Assembly: GCF_902833045.1 (NCBI RefSeq)
Contig: NZ_CADFDU010000003.1
Location: 124,001-188,000 of the forward strand
Direction of reading: 5' to 3'
Length of the DNA: 64,000 nt
Origin: Burkholderia sp. BCC0322
GTDB taxonomy: Bacteria; Pseudomonadota; Gammaproteobacteria; Burkholderiales; Burkholderiaceae
Part shown: one piece after another, positions 44,859 to 53,442 of the stretch
How the letters are laid out: each line of letters starts with the position of its first letter
Numbering within the stretch: position 1 is the first letter of the stretch
The notes under the pieces: generated by a model
The model's input: only the letters and a program-made list of their open reading frames with translations
Told to the model about the DNA's origin: nothing
The model's database searches: none
Program-made: the position numbers and the translations under genes

Positions 44859-45806
44859 TCAGTCGAGCGCGACCGCCGCCGCGGCTTCGACCGGCGAGCC
44901 TTCGAGCGCGACCGACGGCCGGCCGTCGGGGCCGACCGGCACGTCGCCGGTGAGCGTCGTGCGATAGAGCTGGCGATCGAAGTCGAGATCGAAGATGTCG
45001 GCAGGCGCGAGGTGGGCGGTCGCGCGGTTGTCCCAGAACGCGATGCTGCGCGGTTCCCACTTTAAGCGGATCGTGAATTCCGGCCGCGTCACGTGTTCCC
45101 ACAGCAGTTCGAGCAGCGCCTGGCTTTCGCGCGGCGTCAGCCCGACGACCGATTTCAGGAAGCTCGGGCTCACGTACAGCGCGCGTTCGCCTGTCTCCGG
45201 ATGCACGCGCACGAGCGGATGCTCGGTCACGAGCGGGCGGCGCTCGACCGCCTCGTCGAACGCGCCGGTGGCGCGCGCGCCGGCCGGCGGCGTGAAGCGA
45301 TGAATGCCGCGCAACCCGTCGACGAAGCCGCGCAGCGGCGCGGACAGCGTTTCGTACGCCCGCACGAGGTTGGTCCAGTGCGTGTCGCCGCCGTACGGCG
45401 GGATCGTCACGCCGCGCAGGATCGACGCCCACGGCGGGTTCACGGCGGCCGTCACGTCGGTGTGCCAACCGGTCCACGGCCGGCGCACCGGTTCTCCTTC
45501 GAAGCGCGTCGCCTTGCGGTGCTTCGCGATCGAGTAGACGGCAGGGTGCCCGTCGACGTGCCCGAACACCGGGTGGCCGACCGTCGGCTCGCCGAACTGC
45601 GCGGAGAACGCGACGTGCTGCTCGTGCGTGAGGAATTGCTCGCGGAAGAAGATGACGCGCCATTTCAGCAGCGCGGCGCGGATCGCCGAGATCTGCGGCG
45701 TGGTCAGCGGTTGCGTGAGGTCGACGCCGCGTATTTCCGCACCGATATGGGCGGACAGCGGGATCACGTCGACCGGCTGGGCGGCGGGTTCGAGTAGGGC
45801 GCTCAT
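44859..45806 (-). CDS. TauD/TfdA-family alpha-ketoglutarate dioxygenase (first)
   Basis: A 315-residue Fe(II)/alpha-ketoglutarate dioxygenase. The iron ligands are in WTGWHTDVTAAVNPP (His-x-Asp) and in FWDNRATAHLAPADIFDLD (distal His), with the cosubstrate Arg in RQLYRTTLTGDVPV. N-terminal VIPLSAHIGAEIRGVDLTQPL is the family start, and REQFLTHEQHVAFSAQFGEP also fits. The enzymes release sulfite from taurine, alkyl sulfonates or sulfate esters, or attack aryloxyalkanoates. It ends the operon that begins with a sulfonate-type transporter, so sulfur scavenging is likely. AGGAGCG site before the ATG at 45804-45806. Confidence 0.9.
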   Translation of the reverse strand: MSALLEPAAQPVDVIPLSAHIGAEIRGVDLTQPLTTPQISAIRAALLKWRVIFFREQFLTHEQHVAFSAQFGEPTVGHPVFGHVDGHPAVYSIAKHRKATRFEGEPVRRPWTGWHTDVTAAVNPPWASILRGVTIPPYGGDTHWTNLVRAYETLSAPLRGFVDGLRGIHRFTPPAGARATGAFDEAVERRPLVTEHPLVRVHPETGERALYVSPSFLKSVVGLTPRESQALLELLWEHVTRPEFTIRLKWEPRSIAFWDNRATAHLAPADIFDLDFDRQLYRTTLTGDVPVGPDGRPSVALEGSPVEAAAAVALD

Positions 45807-45965
45807 GCGACGCTCCTGGCGGAAGTGAACGGGGCGGATGGACGACATCGTTGCGGGTGCAAGCGTCGGTCCGGTGGCGGGAGGTTCATCGTGGTGTATC
45901 CGGTGGCGAATGGCGGGGAACACGCGACGGCGCGCATGGAACGGCACCGCCGCGAGACGCGGGGG

Positions 45966-46919
45966 TTATTGCAGCGTCGCGCCCGGCCCCTTCAGCACGA
46001 CGCTCCGGCGGCCGTCGATGCCGACCGGCACGTCGCCGTGCACGGTCGCGCGGCGCACGACGCGGCGCGCATCGCCGTAGTCGTTGATCGCGTAGTGCTG
46101 CGTCGCGCGGTTGTCCCAGATCGCGACGTCGCCTTCCTGCCAGTTCCAGCGCACGGTGTTCTCGAGACGCGTCACGTGTTCGTGGAACACCTGCAGCAGG
46201 TGCGCGGAATCCTGCGCCGACAGGCCCTTGAGTCGCTGCACGAAATGCCCGAGCACGAGGGTGCGTTCGCCGGTTTCCGGATGGACGCGCACGACCGGGT
46301 GCTCGGTTTCGTAGACGGTCGACGTGAACACTTCGCGGTAGCGCTTCAGTTGCGTATCGTCGGCATGCACGTGCGTCGACGCGTAGTCGTACGCGTTGGT
46401 ATGCAGCGCCCACAGCGTGTCGGCGAGCGCGCGCAGCGGGTCGGGAAGGTGCGCGTAGGCGGCGGCCGTGTTGGCCCACACGGTATCGCCGCCGAACGGC
46501 GGAATCACGACGGCGCGCAGGATCGAGATTTTCGGGTATGCATCGACGAAGGTCACGTCGGTATGCCACGAATTGGCGCGGGCGCCGTGCGCGGAATCGA
46601 GTTCGAGCAGGTGCGCGCTGCCGTCGACGGACGGCACGGTCGGGTGCGCGACGGTATGGCCGAAGCGGCGTGCGAATGCTTCCTGCGCGGTGTCGTCGAG
46701 ATGGTGCTGGCCACGGAAGAACAGCACCTTGTGGCGCAGCAGTGCGGCCTGGATCGCGTCGAACGTCGCGTCGTCGAGCGTGCCCGACAGCCGCACGCCG
46801 GCGATCTCGGCGCCGATCCGGCCGGCGACCTGGCGAAGCTGGAGCGGGACAGCGGCCGTGCGCGGCGCGGCGTGCGAAGCATGCGAGGACGGGTGAGCGG
46901 CGTGCTGGACTTCGGACAT
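45966..46919 (-). CDS. TauD/TfdA-family alpha-ketoglutarate dioxygenase (second)
   Basis: A 317-residue relative of the preceding enzyme, clearly paralogous but diverged. The His-x-Asp pair is in NSWHTDVTFVDAYPKIS, the distal His in WDNRATQHYAINDYG, and the cosubstrate Arg in RRVVRRATVHGDVPV. It starts with a His/Ser/Ala-rich tail of about 25 residues absent from the first copy. AGGAG before the ATG at 46917-46919. Located between the ABC ATPase gene and the other dioxygenase; two such enzymes suggest different sulfonate or sulfate-ester substrates. This is inference. Confidence 0.9.
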   Translation of the reverse strand: MSEVQHAAHPSSHASHAAPRTAAVPLQLRQVAGRIGAEIAGVRLSGTLDDATFDAIQAALLRHKVLFFRGQHHLDDTAQEAFARRFGHTVAHPTVPSVDGSAHLLELDSAHGARANSWHTDVTFVDAYPKISILRAVVIPPFGGDTVWANTAAAYAHLPDPLRALADTLWALHTNAYDYASTHVHADDTQLKRYREVFTSTVYETEHPVVRVHPETGERTLVLGHFVQRLKGLSAQDSAHLLQVFHEHVTRLENTVRWNWQEGDVAIWDNRATQHYAINDYGDARRVVRRATVHGDVPVGIDGRRSVVLKGPGATLQ

Positions 46920-47067
46920 CGGGAGTCTCCTGGAGTCGGGTCGGTCGAGTCCCCATTCAAGCAGGGACCGTGCGTAATCGGAACCGATGAATCGTCACAA
47001 CCTTAGCGTGTGCGCGGCGATGATCGATATGCGTCGTCATGCTGAGCAATTCGGCGAGTCACGCGTG

Positions 47068-47913
47068 CTACCACGCCAGCCGCCATTCGCCGATCCGGTG
47101 CGGGCGCGGCGCGTCGATACGCTTGCCGCCCGGGCCGTCGTCGCCCGGTGGTTCGCGGTCGTCGAAATCGGCGAGCACGGTGTCGCGCAACCGCGCGAAT
47201 GCCGGCGAATCGCGCCGGCGCGGGCGTGGCAACGCGACGTCGACGATGCGTTCGATGCGGCCCGGGCGCGGTGCCATCGTCACGACGCGGTCGCCGAGAT
47301 ATACGGCTTCGTCGACGTCGTGCGTGACGAGGATCATCGTGATCCGCTCCTGTTCCCAGATGCGCAGCAGCTCGTTCTGCATCCGCGCGCGTGTCTGCGC
47401 GTCGAGCGCGCCGAACGGCTCGTCGAGCAGCAGCACGCGCGGGCGGTTCACGAGGCCGCGCGCGATCGCGACGCGCTGCGCCATCCCGCCCGACAGCTGG
47501 TTCGGATACGCGTGCTCGAAACCGTTCAGCCCGACCAGCGCGATGTGGTCGGCGACCGCGCGGCGCTTCGCGGCTGCGTCGAGCGGGGCGTTGCGCAGCG
47601 CGGCCGCGATGTTCTGCGCGACGGTCAGCCACGGGAACAGCCGGTGATCCTGGAACACGATCCCGCGCTGCAGCGACGTGTCGCGCACGCGTTCGGCGCC
47701 GGCCCGGATCTCGCCCGTGTAGTCGGCGTCGAGCCCGGCGATCAGCCGCAGCAGCGTCGACTTGCCGCAGCCGCTCGCGCCGACGATCGTGACGAATTCA
47801 CCGGCGCGCACGTGCAGCGACACGTCGTCGAGTACGGCGAGTGCGGCGCCGCGTTGCGCGTAGTGCTTGCTCACGTGGAGGATGTCGAGCGAATCGGAGG
47901 CGAGGGTCGTCAT
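47068..47913 (-). CDS. ABC transporter ATPase (SsuB/TauB type)
   Basis: A 281-residue ATPase. Walker A is GASGCGKST, the signature is LSGGMAQRVAIARGL, Walker B LLLDEPFGALDAQT and the switch His in LVTHDVDEAV; Q-loop in VFQDHRLFPWL. The pattern FQDHRLFPWLTVAQN is typical of the sulfonate/nitrate/taurine subgroup. A C-terminal extension of about 30 residues is low in complexity (Arg/Asp/Gly/Pro). It follows two permease genes in the same operon. Confidence 0.93.
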   Translation of the reverse strand: MTTLASDSLDILHVSKHYAQRGAALAVLDDVSLHVRAGEFVTIVGASGCGKSTLLRLIAGLDADYTGEIRAGAERVRDTSLQRGIVFQDHRLFPWLTVAQNIAAALRNAPLDAAAKRRAVADHIALVGLNGFEHAYPNQLSGGMAQRVAIARGLVNRPRVLLLDEPFGALDAQTRARMQNELLRIWEQERITMILVTHDVDEAVYLGDRVVTMAPRPGRIERIVDVALPRPRRRDSPAFARLRDTVLADFDDREPPGDDGPGGKRIDAPRPHRIGEWRLAW

Positions 47914-47950
47914 GGCGGTGCGAGGAAGGGGGCGGGGAAGGAAAGGGCGA

Positions 47951-48769
47951 TCAGCGTGTCAGGTCGCCGCGCCGGGCCAGCACCTTGCGTTCGATCGCAC
48001 GCGCGATCGCGTTTAGTGCCCAGCCGGTCACGCCGACGACGATGATCCCGAACAGCACGAGATCCATCCGGAATTGCTCGCTGCCGTCGATCAGCGTGTT
48101 GCCGATCCCGCTGCCGGCGACCAGCAGGTATTCGGCGCCGAGCGTCGCGAGCCACGAGTAGATCAGGCCGAGATACAGCCCGGTGAAGATCGACGGCAGC
48201 GCGGCCGGCAGGATCACGTAGCGCACGAGCTGGAGCCGCGAGTAGCGCAGCGCGCGGGCAACGTCGACATACGCGCGCGGCACCGCATGAATGCCGTCGC
48301 AGGTGTGCGCGGCAACGGGCAGCAGCGCGGCGAGCGACAGGAACACGACCTTGGCGACGTCGCCGAGTCCGAACCATACCGAAATCAGCGGAATCCATGC
48401 GAACAGCGAGACCTGCTTGAACGTGTCGAAGCTCGGGCCGACCATTCGCGCGGCGACGCGCGACAGCCCGAGCGCGGCACCGAGCAGCAGCCCGCCCGTC
48501 GCGCCGATCGCGAAGCCGCACGCTTCACGCGCGAGCGATGCGGACAGCGCGCGGCCGAGTGCGCCGCTCGCGGCTTGCGCCCATGCGGTGCGCAACACGT
48601 CGGCCGGGCCGACGAGCAGCCCGCTGTTCACGAGGTGCGCGGAAACGATCGCCCACCACAGCGCGAATGCGACGAGCGGCAGCACGAAGCCGCGCCAGTC
48701 GGGCGCGTGCAGGCGGCGGGCGGCCGTGGCGGGCGACGATGCAGCGTCGGGCGAGGCGGGGTGCGTCAC
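47951..48769 (-). CDS. ABC transporter permease (sulfonate/taurine type), first
   Basis: A 272-residue inner-membrane permease of the SsuC/TauC type with about six hydrophobic segments and the EAA-like loop (GIHAVPRAYVDVARALRYSRLQLVRYVILPAALPSIFTGLYLGL). The start is GTG at 48767-48769 behind AAGGAG. It lies 37 bases before the ATPase gene and 39 bases after the other permease gene. Two permeases in one operon suggest a heterodimeric channel, whereas SsuC normally works as a homodimer. Confidence 0.9.
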   Translation of the reverse strand: MTHPASPDAASSPATAARRLHAPDWRGFVLPLVAFALWWAIVSAHLVNSGLLVGPADVLRTAWAQAASGALGRALSASLAREACGFAIGATGGLLLGAALGLSRVAARMVGPSFDTFKQVSLFAWIPLISVWFGLGDVAKVVFLSLAALLPVAAHTCDGIHAVPRAYVDVARALRYSRLQLVRYVILPAALPSIFTGLYLGLIYSWLATLGAEYLLVAGSGIGNTLIDGSEQFRMDLVLFGIIVVGVTGWALNAIARAIERKVLARRGDLTR

Positions 48770-48808
48770 GGGTGAATCTCCTTCGGTTACGCGGGCAGGG
48801 CGGGCGGT

Positions 48809-49651
48809 TCAGCCGCGGAACGCGGACGGCACGCCGCGGCGCAGGCGCGCTTCGAGTGCGTCGAGCAGCCGGTTGATCAGCAGGCCGATCGCCCCGACGA
48901 CGATCACGGCCGCCATCACGAGATCGAGCTGGAACAGTTGCCGCCCGTACACGATCAGGTAGCCGAGCCCTTCGGACGATGCGACCAGCTCGACGACGAC
49001 GAGCGCGAGCCACGACTTCGTGAACGCGAGCCGTACGCCGGTCGCGAGCGTCGGGATCGCGGCGGGCAGCACGACGTGCACGATGCGTTGCCGGCGCGTG
49101 TAACCGAATACGCGCGCGACTTCGTCGAGCGCGGGCGGCGTCTGGCGAAACCCTTGCAACGTGCTCAGCGTGACCGGCACGAGCGCCGCATGCGCGATCA
49201 GCAGGTACTTGAGCGGTTCGCCGACGCCGACGAGCAGCAGCAGGAACGGCAGCCAGCCGAGCACCGGAATCTGCACCAGCGCGTTGAAGCTCGGCAGCAC
49301 GTACGCTTCCAGCGTGCGCGACAGGCCGAGCGCGACGCCGGTCGCGAAGCCGAGCAGCGTGCCGGCGGCGAACCCGACCAGCACGCGCTGCAGGCTGATC
49401 AGCGTGTGGCGCACGAGATCGCCGCTCGTGGCGAGATCCTCGAGCGCGTCGAACACGCGTTCGGGCGGCGGCAGGATCTGCGGCGCGATCCAGCCGCGCG
49501 CGCTGCCGACGCTCCACAGTGCGAACAGCAGCGCGGGCAGCAGCCACGGCGCGAGCCGCCACGACCACCGCTGCACGGCCGCCGCACGGTGCGTCGGCGC
49601 GGCCGGCGCGTGGCGCTCGGATGACGGGATGGAGAACGCGGTGTCGCTCAT
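48809..49651 (-). CDS. ABC transporter permease (sulfonate/taurine type), second
   Basis: A 280-residue permease of the same family as its downstream neighbour: GLSRTLEAYVLPSFNALVQIPVLGWLPFLLLLVGVGEP, LKYLLIAHAALVPVTLSTLQGFRQTPPALDEVARVFGYTRRQRIVHVVLPAAIPTLATGVRLAF. Six hydrophobic segments. The N-terminal 25 residues are hydrophilic. It is directly downstream of the binding-protein gene (15 bases). Confidence 0.9.
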   Translation of the reverse strand: MSDTAFSIPSSERHAPAAPTHRAAAVQRWSWRLAPWLLPALLFALWSVGSARGWIAPQILPPPERVFDALEDLATSGDLVRHTLISLQRVLVGFAAGTLLGFATGVALGLSRTLEAYVLPSFNALVQIPVLGWLPFLLLLVGVGEPLKYLLIAHAALVPVTLSTLQGFRQTPPALDEVARVFGYTRRQRIVHVVLPAAIPTLATGVRLAFTKSWLALVVVELVASSEGLGYLIVYGRQLFQLDLVMAAVIVVGAIGLLINRLLDALEARLRRGVPSAFRG

Positions 49652-49666
49652 CGGGACGGGTCCGGG

Positions 49667-50734
49667 TCAGGAAAGGGGCTTGCCGGCCGCGTCGTAGCGT
49701 TGCCAGTAGCTTTCGAGCTTCAGCGTGCGCAGCGCATTGTCGAGATACTTCGGCTCGAACCAGCCATCGACGTCAACCGGCTGGCGGATCAGCTTCAGCG
49801 CCAGCGCATCCTGCGCGACGGACTTGTAGCGCGCGACGACGAACGGGTCGATCAGCGGCGACAGGCGATCTTTCAGCCGCTGGTTCGCATAGTCGGCCTG
49901 CCACGACGAAACGGGCACGCCGCTTTTCGCCCACAGCTTGAACAGCGCATCGCGGTTCGCTTCGTCGGACGACCATTGCGCGCCCTTCACGAGCGCGTTG
50001 ACGACGCGCTGCACGATGTCCGGATGCGCGCGCTCGAAATCGTCGAGCACGAGCAGGTGGGTCTGGCGCGTGAACTGCGGGCCGTCGTTCTGCGATTCGT
50101 AGATGATCTTCGCGAGCCCCGCGTCGCGCAGCTTGTACAACTGGTAATCGCCCACCGACGCATCGATGCCTTTCGACGCGAGTGCGGCGAGCGAGCTCGC
50201 GGAATCGAGATTGATCACGCGCAGGTCGCGTTCGGCGAGGCCGTTTTTCGCGAGCGCATTGTCGGCGACGAGTTGCAGGTTCGTGCCGCGGAAGATCGAC
50301 ACGCGGCGGTCCTTCAAGTCCTTGATCGAGCGGATGGTGGAGTCGGGCGGCACCGCGATCTTCACGCCCGAACGCACGCTCGCGGCGAGCAGCAGGCGCG
50401 TCTTGATCCCGTTCGCACGCGCGAGCACGGCGGGCAGGTCGCCCTGGTACGCGAAGTCGAGCGCCTTGTTCGCGATCGCCTCGTTGACGGCCGGCCCGGC
50501 GCCCTTGAAGAACAGCCACTGCACCTTGATGCCGTCGGCCGCGAACTCCTTTTCGACCAGCTGCTGCAGCTGCGCGGTGGCGGCGCTCGATCCGCCGAAC
50601 GTCGGCGGATCGCCGGCGCCTTGCTGGGCGACACCGATGCGGATGGTGGCGGGCTTGTCGGCGTGCGCGGCGGTGGCCGGCAACGCGATGAGGGACGCGA
50701 TCAGCAGCGATCGAAGCAGGCGCAGTGGAAGCAT
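49667..50734 (-). CDS. Sulfonate-type ABC transporter substrate-binding protein
   Basis: A 355-residue periplasmic binding protein. Signal peptide MLPLRLLRSLLIASLIALPATAAHA, then TIRIGVAQQGAGDPPTFGGSSAATAQLQQLVEKEF, a SsuA/NMT1-like mature start. VNEAIANKALDFAYQGDLPAVLARANGI and LKDRRVSIFRGTNLQLVADNAL fit sulfonate/taurine-binding proteins. It opens the operon with two permeases, ATPase and two dioxygenases. Ligand specificity cannot be read; it differs strongly from the SsuA-like protein at 41147-42139. Confidence 0.9.
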   Translation of the reverse strand: MLPLRLLRSLLIASLIALPATAAHADKPATIRIGVAQQGAGDPPTFGGSSAATAQLQQLVEKEFAADGIKVQWLFFKGAGPAVNEAIANKALDFAYQGDLPAVLARANGIKTRLLLAASVRSGVKIAVPPDSTIRSIKDLKDRRVSIFRGTNLQLVADNALAKNGLAERDLRVINLDSASSLAALASKGIDASVGDYQLYKLRDAGLAKIIYESQNDGPQFTRQTHLLVLDDFERAHPDIVQRVVNALVKGAQWSSDEANRDALFKLWAKSGVPVSSWQADYANQRLKDRLSPLIDPFVVARYKSVAQDALALKLIRQPVDVDGWFEPKYLDNALRTLKLESYWQRYDAAGKPLS

Positions 50735-51598
50735 GAACGGATGGATCCGGAACGTTGGGGGAGCGAGTCCGGGCCTCAGCCCGTCGGCGCATTCTCGATG
50801 ACGGGCGGGGACCGGACAAGAAACGATTTGAACTATGCTTATCGCCGCCTGGCGGGTTGCCGCGCCGGGCGTTTCGTTTCATATGAACGTGAATTGCATT
50901 CACAAGCATCTGAAATTCATTCGGAATTCAAATCATGTCGATTGGGAAAGCAAGCCGAATCAGGAAATTGCCGATTTGAAAATCGCGATGACGACGAGCA
51001 TGGATTCGGGTGGGGATCGCCTGTCGAATCAGCGCGGGAAAACAGGGACGGTTAATCGCGGAAATATGATGCGAGCACGTCATGTTTGCCGGAACGGCCA
51101 ATCGGGCGGGGCGCGGCGGGTGGATGCGATGCGCCCCGGCAGGTCGGTATATCGAATGGAAACGGTTCTGTTTTCGGCCGGTAAATCATGCGCCGCAACA
51201 GTCGCCATGCCTGTTCCGATAAGCGAATCATTCGATTTGACTTGAAAAAATGACCGCAAACCAACGGAATCTCTTTCGTCATTGCAGGGTGAAATCCATA
51301 AATGCATTTCGACGCCAAATAATTTGAATTCGCCTGAAAAATTGTCTATACCCTAGACGAATCAGCGCGGTTGCCGTGTGCGGGAAAGACCGCACCATGG
51401 ATGCAGGCACGCACGATCGAAGTCGTCGTTGCACGCCGCGTGTTGCAGTGATCGAGAGGATTCCGGGGGATGCGAACGACCTCGTGCCAGAGGCGTGCGC
51501 ATGCGTCGCAATGGGCGAATGTCCTGCGCAACCGCCGGAACAACGGAGCGTCTTTGCGTTCAACGGTCGGTCACCGACCCCGTTACACGGAGGTTGCC
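50735..51598. other. Intergenic region upstream of the Tad locus
   Basis: 864 bases without a credible gene. The part around 50870-51360 is AT-rich for this genome. It contains a candidate flp promoter (51324-51352), a leader of about 240 bases, and a GGTCGG/CCGACC hairpin (51565-51579) that ends 9 bases before the flp ribosome binding site. Short open frames seen here (for example 50835-51245) lack ribosome binding sites and recognisable domains. Confidence 0.6.
51324..51352 (+). promoter_or_regulatory. Candidate promoter of the flp-tad locus
   Basis: TTGAAT (51324-51329), 17 bases, TATACC (51347-51352). Spacing is ideal and each hexamer matches four of six. It lies in the last AT-rich block before flp. 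Confidence 0.45.
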
Positions 51599-51781
51599 AT
51601 GCTGCAATACGTCAAGTCCCTGCTGCGCGACGAACGTGGCGTCAGCTCGCTCGAATACGCCGTGCTGGCCGGTATCGTCGTGGTCGCGCTGGCGGCGGTC
51701 GGCGTGATTCTCAGCAGCACCAGCGGCGGCTTGCCGAGCGTGTTCACGTCGCTGATCAACAAGGTGACGAGCCTGATCTGA
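51599..51781 (+). CDS. flp: Flp-type pilin
   Basis: A 60-residue type IVb (Flp) prepilin, the structural subunit of the Tad pilus. Its short leader ends in a Gly (residue 14), followed by VSSLEYAVLAGIVVVALAAVGVILS with Glu at +5 and Tyr at +6, the Flp hallmark. The GGAGG site (51589-51593) sets the ATG at 51599. It is the first gene of the locus and would be processed by the TadV-type peptidase just downstream. Confidence 0.95.
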   Translation: MLQYVKSLLRDERGVSSLEYAVLAGIVVVALAAVGVILSSTSGGLPSVFTSLINKVTSLI

Positions 51782-51869
51782 TCCCCTGAACCCGCGCGCC
51801 ACCGACGAACACCGGGATCCGCTGCGGTAGAACGTATCCGGCCGGGGCGTGTCGACGGACGGCTCTCTC

Positions 51870-52340
51870 ATGTTTACGTTCGTGCAGTCGGTGGCCACGG
51901 TCCTGCTGGCCTCGCTCGCCGCGCAGGATCTGCGTGACCGGCGCCTGTCCAATCGCGTCGTGCTCGCATTCGCGGCGCTGTATTTCGTCGCGGCGGCGCT
52001 CGCGCGCGACGGGTTCGCGCCGCTGGCCGGCCATGTCGCGACCGGTGCGGGGATGCTGCTGCTGTGCGGCGGCATGCGCCACGCGGGCTGGATCGGCGGA
52101 GGCGACGTCAAGCTGGCGGCGGTATTCCTGTGGGCCGGCCCGGCATGGGCGTTTCCGGTGCTGACGGGCGTCGGCGCGTGCGGTGCGGTTTGCGGCCTCG
52201 CGTTGCTGGCGTCACGGCGGCGGCACGCCGCGCAGGTTCGCGCGGTCGCCGCGCGCGGCGTGCCGTACGGCGTTGCACTCGCGCTCGGCGGCACGCTGGC
52301 CGTCTGGGCGTCGTTTCCACACACGGTTTCGCTTATCTAG
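51870..52340 (+). CDS. tadV: TadV/CpaA-type prepilin peptidase
   Basis: A 156-residue A24-family aspartic prepilin peptidase that cleaves the Flp leader. The two catalytic aspartates are in AAQDLRDRRLSN and the GxGD motif WIGGGDVKLAA. It has about five hydrophobic segments. The start is uncertain: ATG at 51870 or GTG at 51849; neither has a clear ribosome binding site. Confidence 0.9.
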   Translation: MFTFVQSVATVLLASLAAQDLRDRRLSNRVVLAFAALYFVAAALARDGFAPLAGHVATGAGMLLLCGGMRHAGWIGGGDVKLAAVFLWAGPAWAFPVLTGVGACGAVCGLALLASRRRHAAQVRAVAARGVPYGVALALGGTLAVWASFPHTVSLI

Positions 52341-52359
52341 CCGGGGGACGCACGCCGCC

Positions 52360-53388
52360 ATGCCCAAACCGCTGAGACTGGCCGTGCTCGTCGTTGCCGC
52401 CGGCATCGGTGCGTTCATCCTGCGCGAACTGTACGTCGCCGCGTCCACGCCATCGGTGCCGGTCGAAACGGATCAGGCGCGCGTGCGGGTCGCTGCCGCC
52501 GATCTGCCGGAAGGGCTGCTGCTGCGCGACAACGATCTTGCGTGGAAACGCATGCCGCGCGCACAGGTGCCGGCCGGCGCGTTCGTCGAGTCGCAGCCGG
52601 GCGCGGACCTGAAGGGCGCGCTGCTGCGCAACCGCGTCGGCGCCGGCGCACCGATTCGCGCCGAGAACGTGATTCCGGCCGGTGCGCCGGATTTTCTCGC
52701 GGCCGCGCTGCAGCCCGGCATGCGCGCGATCTCGGTGCCGGTCGACGACGTGTCGGGCAATGCGGGGCTGATCCAGCCGGGCGACTTCGTCGACGTGCTG
52801 CTGACGCAGCAGATCGGCGGCTCGGCGACGTCGCCCGGCACGTTCGAAGCGGAGACGGTGGTGCGGCGCGCGCGCGTGCTGGCGGTCGGTTCCGAATTCC
52901 AGCGCGCGAAGGCGCCGGCGAGCGCGCCGGACGCGACAGCCCGCGCGCGCACGGTCACGCTTGAGGTCGCGCCGCGCACTGCGCAGGTCGTGCTGGTGGC
53001 GACACGCCTCGGCTCGTTGTCGCTCGCGCTGCGCAGTTTCGCGACGAGCGACCGGCAGCAGCCGGCAGGCGGCGGCGAACAGGAACCCGACACGCAGCCC
53101 GTATGGGCCGGCGACGTGTCGCGCGCGGCCCGCGAGACCGCACGCGAGCCGTCCGCCGGACCGGATACGGGCGCGCGGCCGGCGTGGCGGAGCAACGCGG
53201 TCGTGATCTATCGCGGTTCGTCGGTCGACGACGGATCGCGTGGCGGCGGTACCGGCACGCCGGGCCTGCCGCCGCTGCCGTCCGGGCTGCCGGCCTGGCC
53301 CGCGATGCCCGCGATGGCCACGACGACGGCCGGCGCCCATGTCGCGGCGGAGGCGACTGCGCAGCCACCGGCAGTGGCGGCGCAGTGA
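52360..53388 (+). CDS. cpaB: CpaB/RcpC-type pilus assembly protein
   Basis: A 342-residue protein: an N-terminal membrane anchor (LRLAVLVVAAGIGAFILREL), an SAF domain (VRVAAADLPEGLLLRDNDLAW; GAPIRAENVI), the RcpC core (LQPGMRAISVPVDDVSGNAGLIQPGDFVDVLLTQQ; VVRRARVLAVGSEF; VTLEVAPRTAQVVLVATRLGSLSLALRS) and a Pro/Gly/Ala-rich tail of about 80 residues, longer than usual. Located between the peptidase and secretin genes as in many Tad loci. The protein is thought to help stabilise the secretin. Confidence 0.92.
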   Translation: MPKPLRLAVLVVAAGIGAFILRELYVAASTPSVPVETDQARVRVAAADLPEGLLLRDNDLAWKRMPRAQVPAGAFVESQPGADLKGALLRNRVGAGAPIRAENVIPAGAPDFLAAALQPGMRAISVPVDDVSGNAGLIQPGDFVDVLLTQQIGGSATSPGTFEAETVVRRARVLAVGSEFQRAKAPASAPDATARARTVTLEVAPRTAQVVLVATRLGSLSLALRSFATSDRQQPAGGGEQEPDTQPVWAGDVSRAARETAREPSAGPDTGARPAWRSNAVVIYRGSSVDDGSRGGGTGTPGLPPLPSGLPAWPAMPAMATTTAGAHVAAEATAQPPAVAAQ

Positions 53389-53442
53389 CGGATTGACGAT
53401 TCGGGCCGGCTGCCCGGCGGCCGGCATTTGACGGGAACACGC

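Noticed and set aside
50835-51245. A possible 136-residue protein upstream of the Tad locus
   Set aside because: It lies in an AT-rich block, has no ribosome binding site, membrane segment or recognisable domain, and its composition does not look coding.
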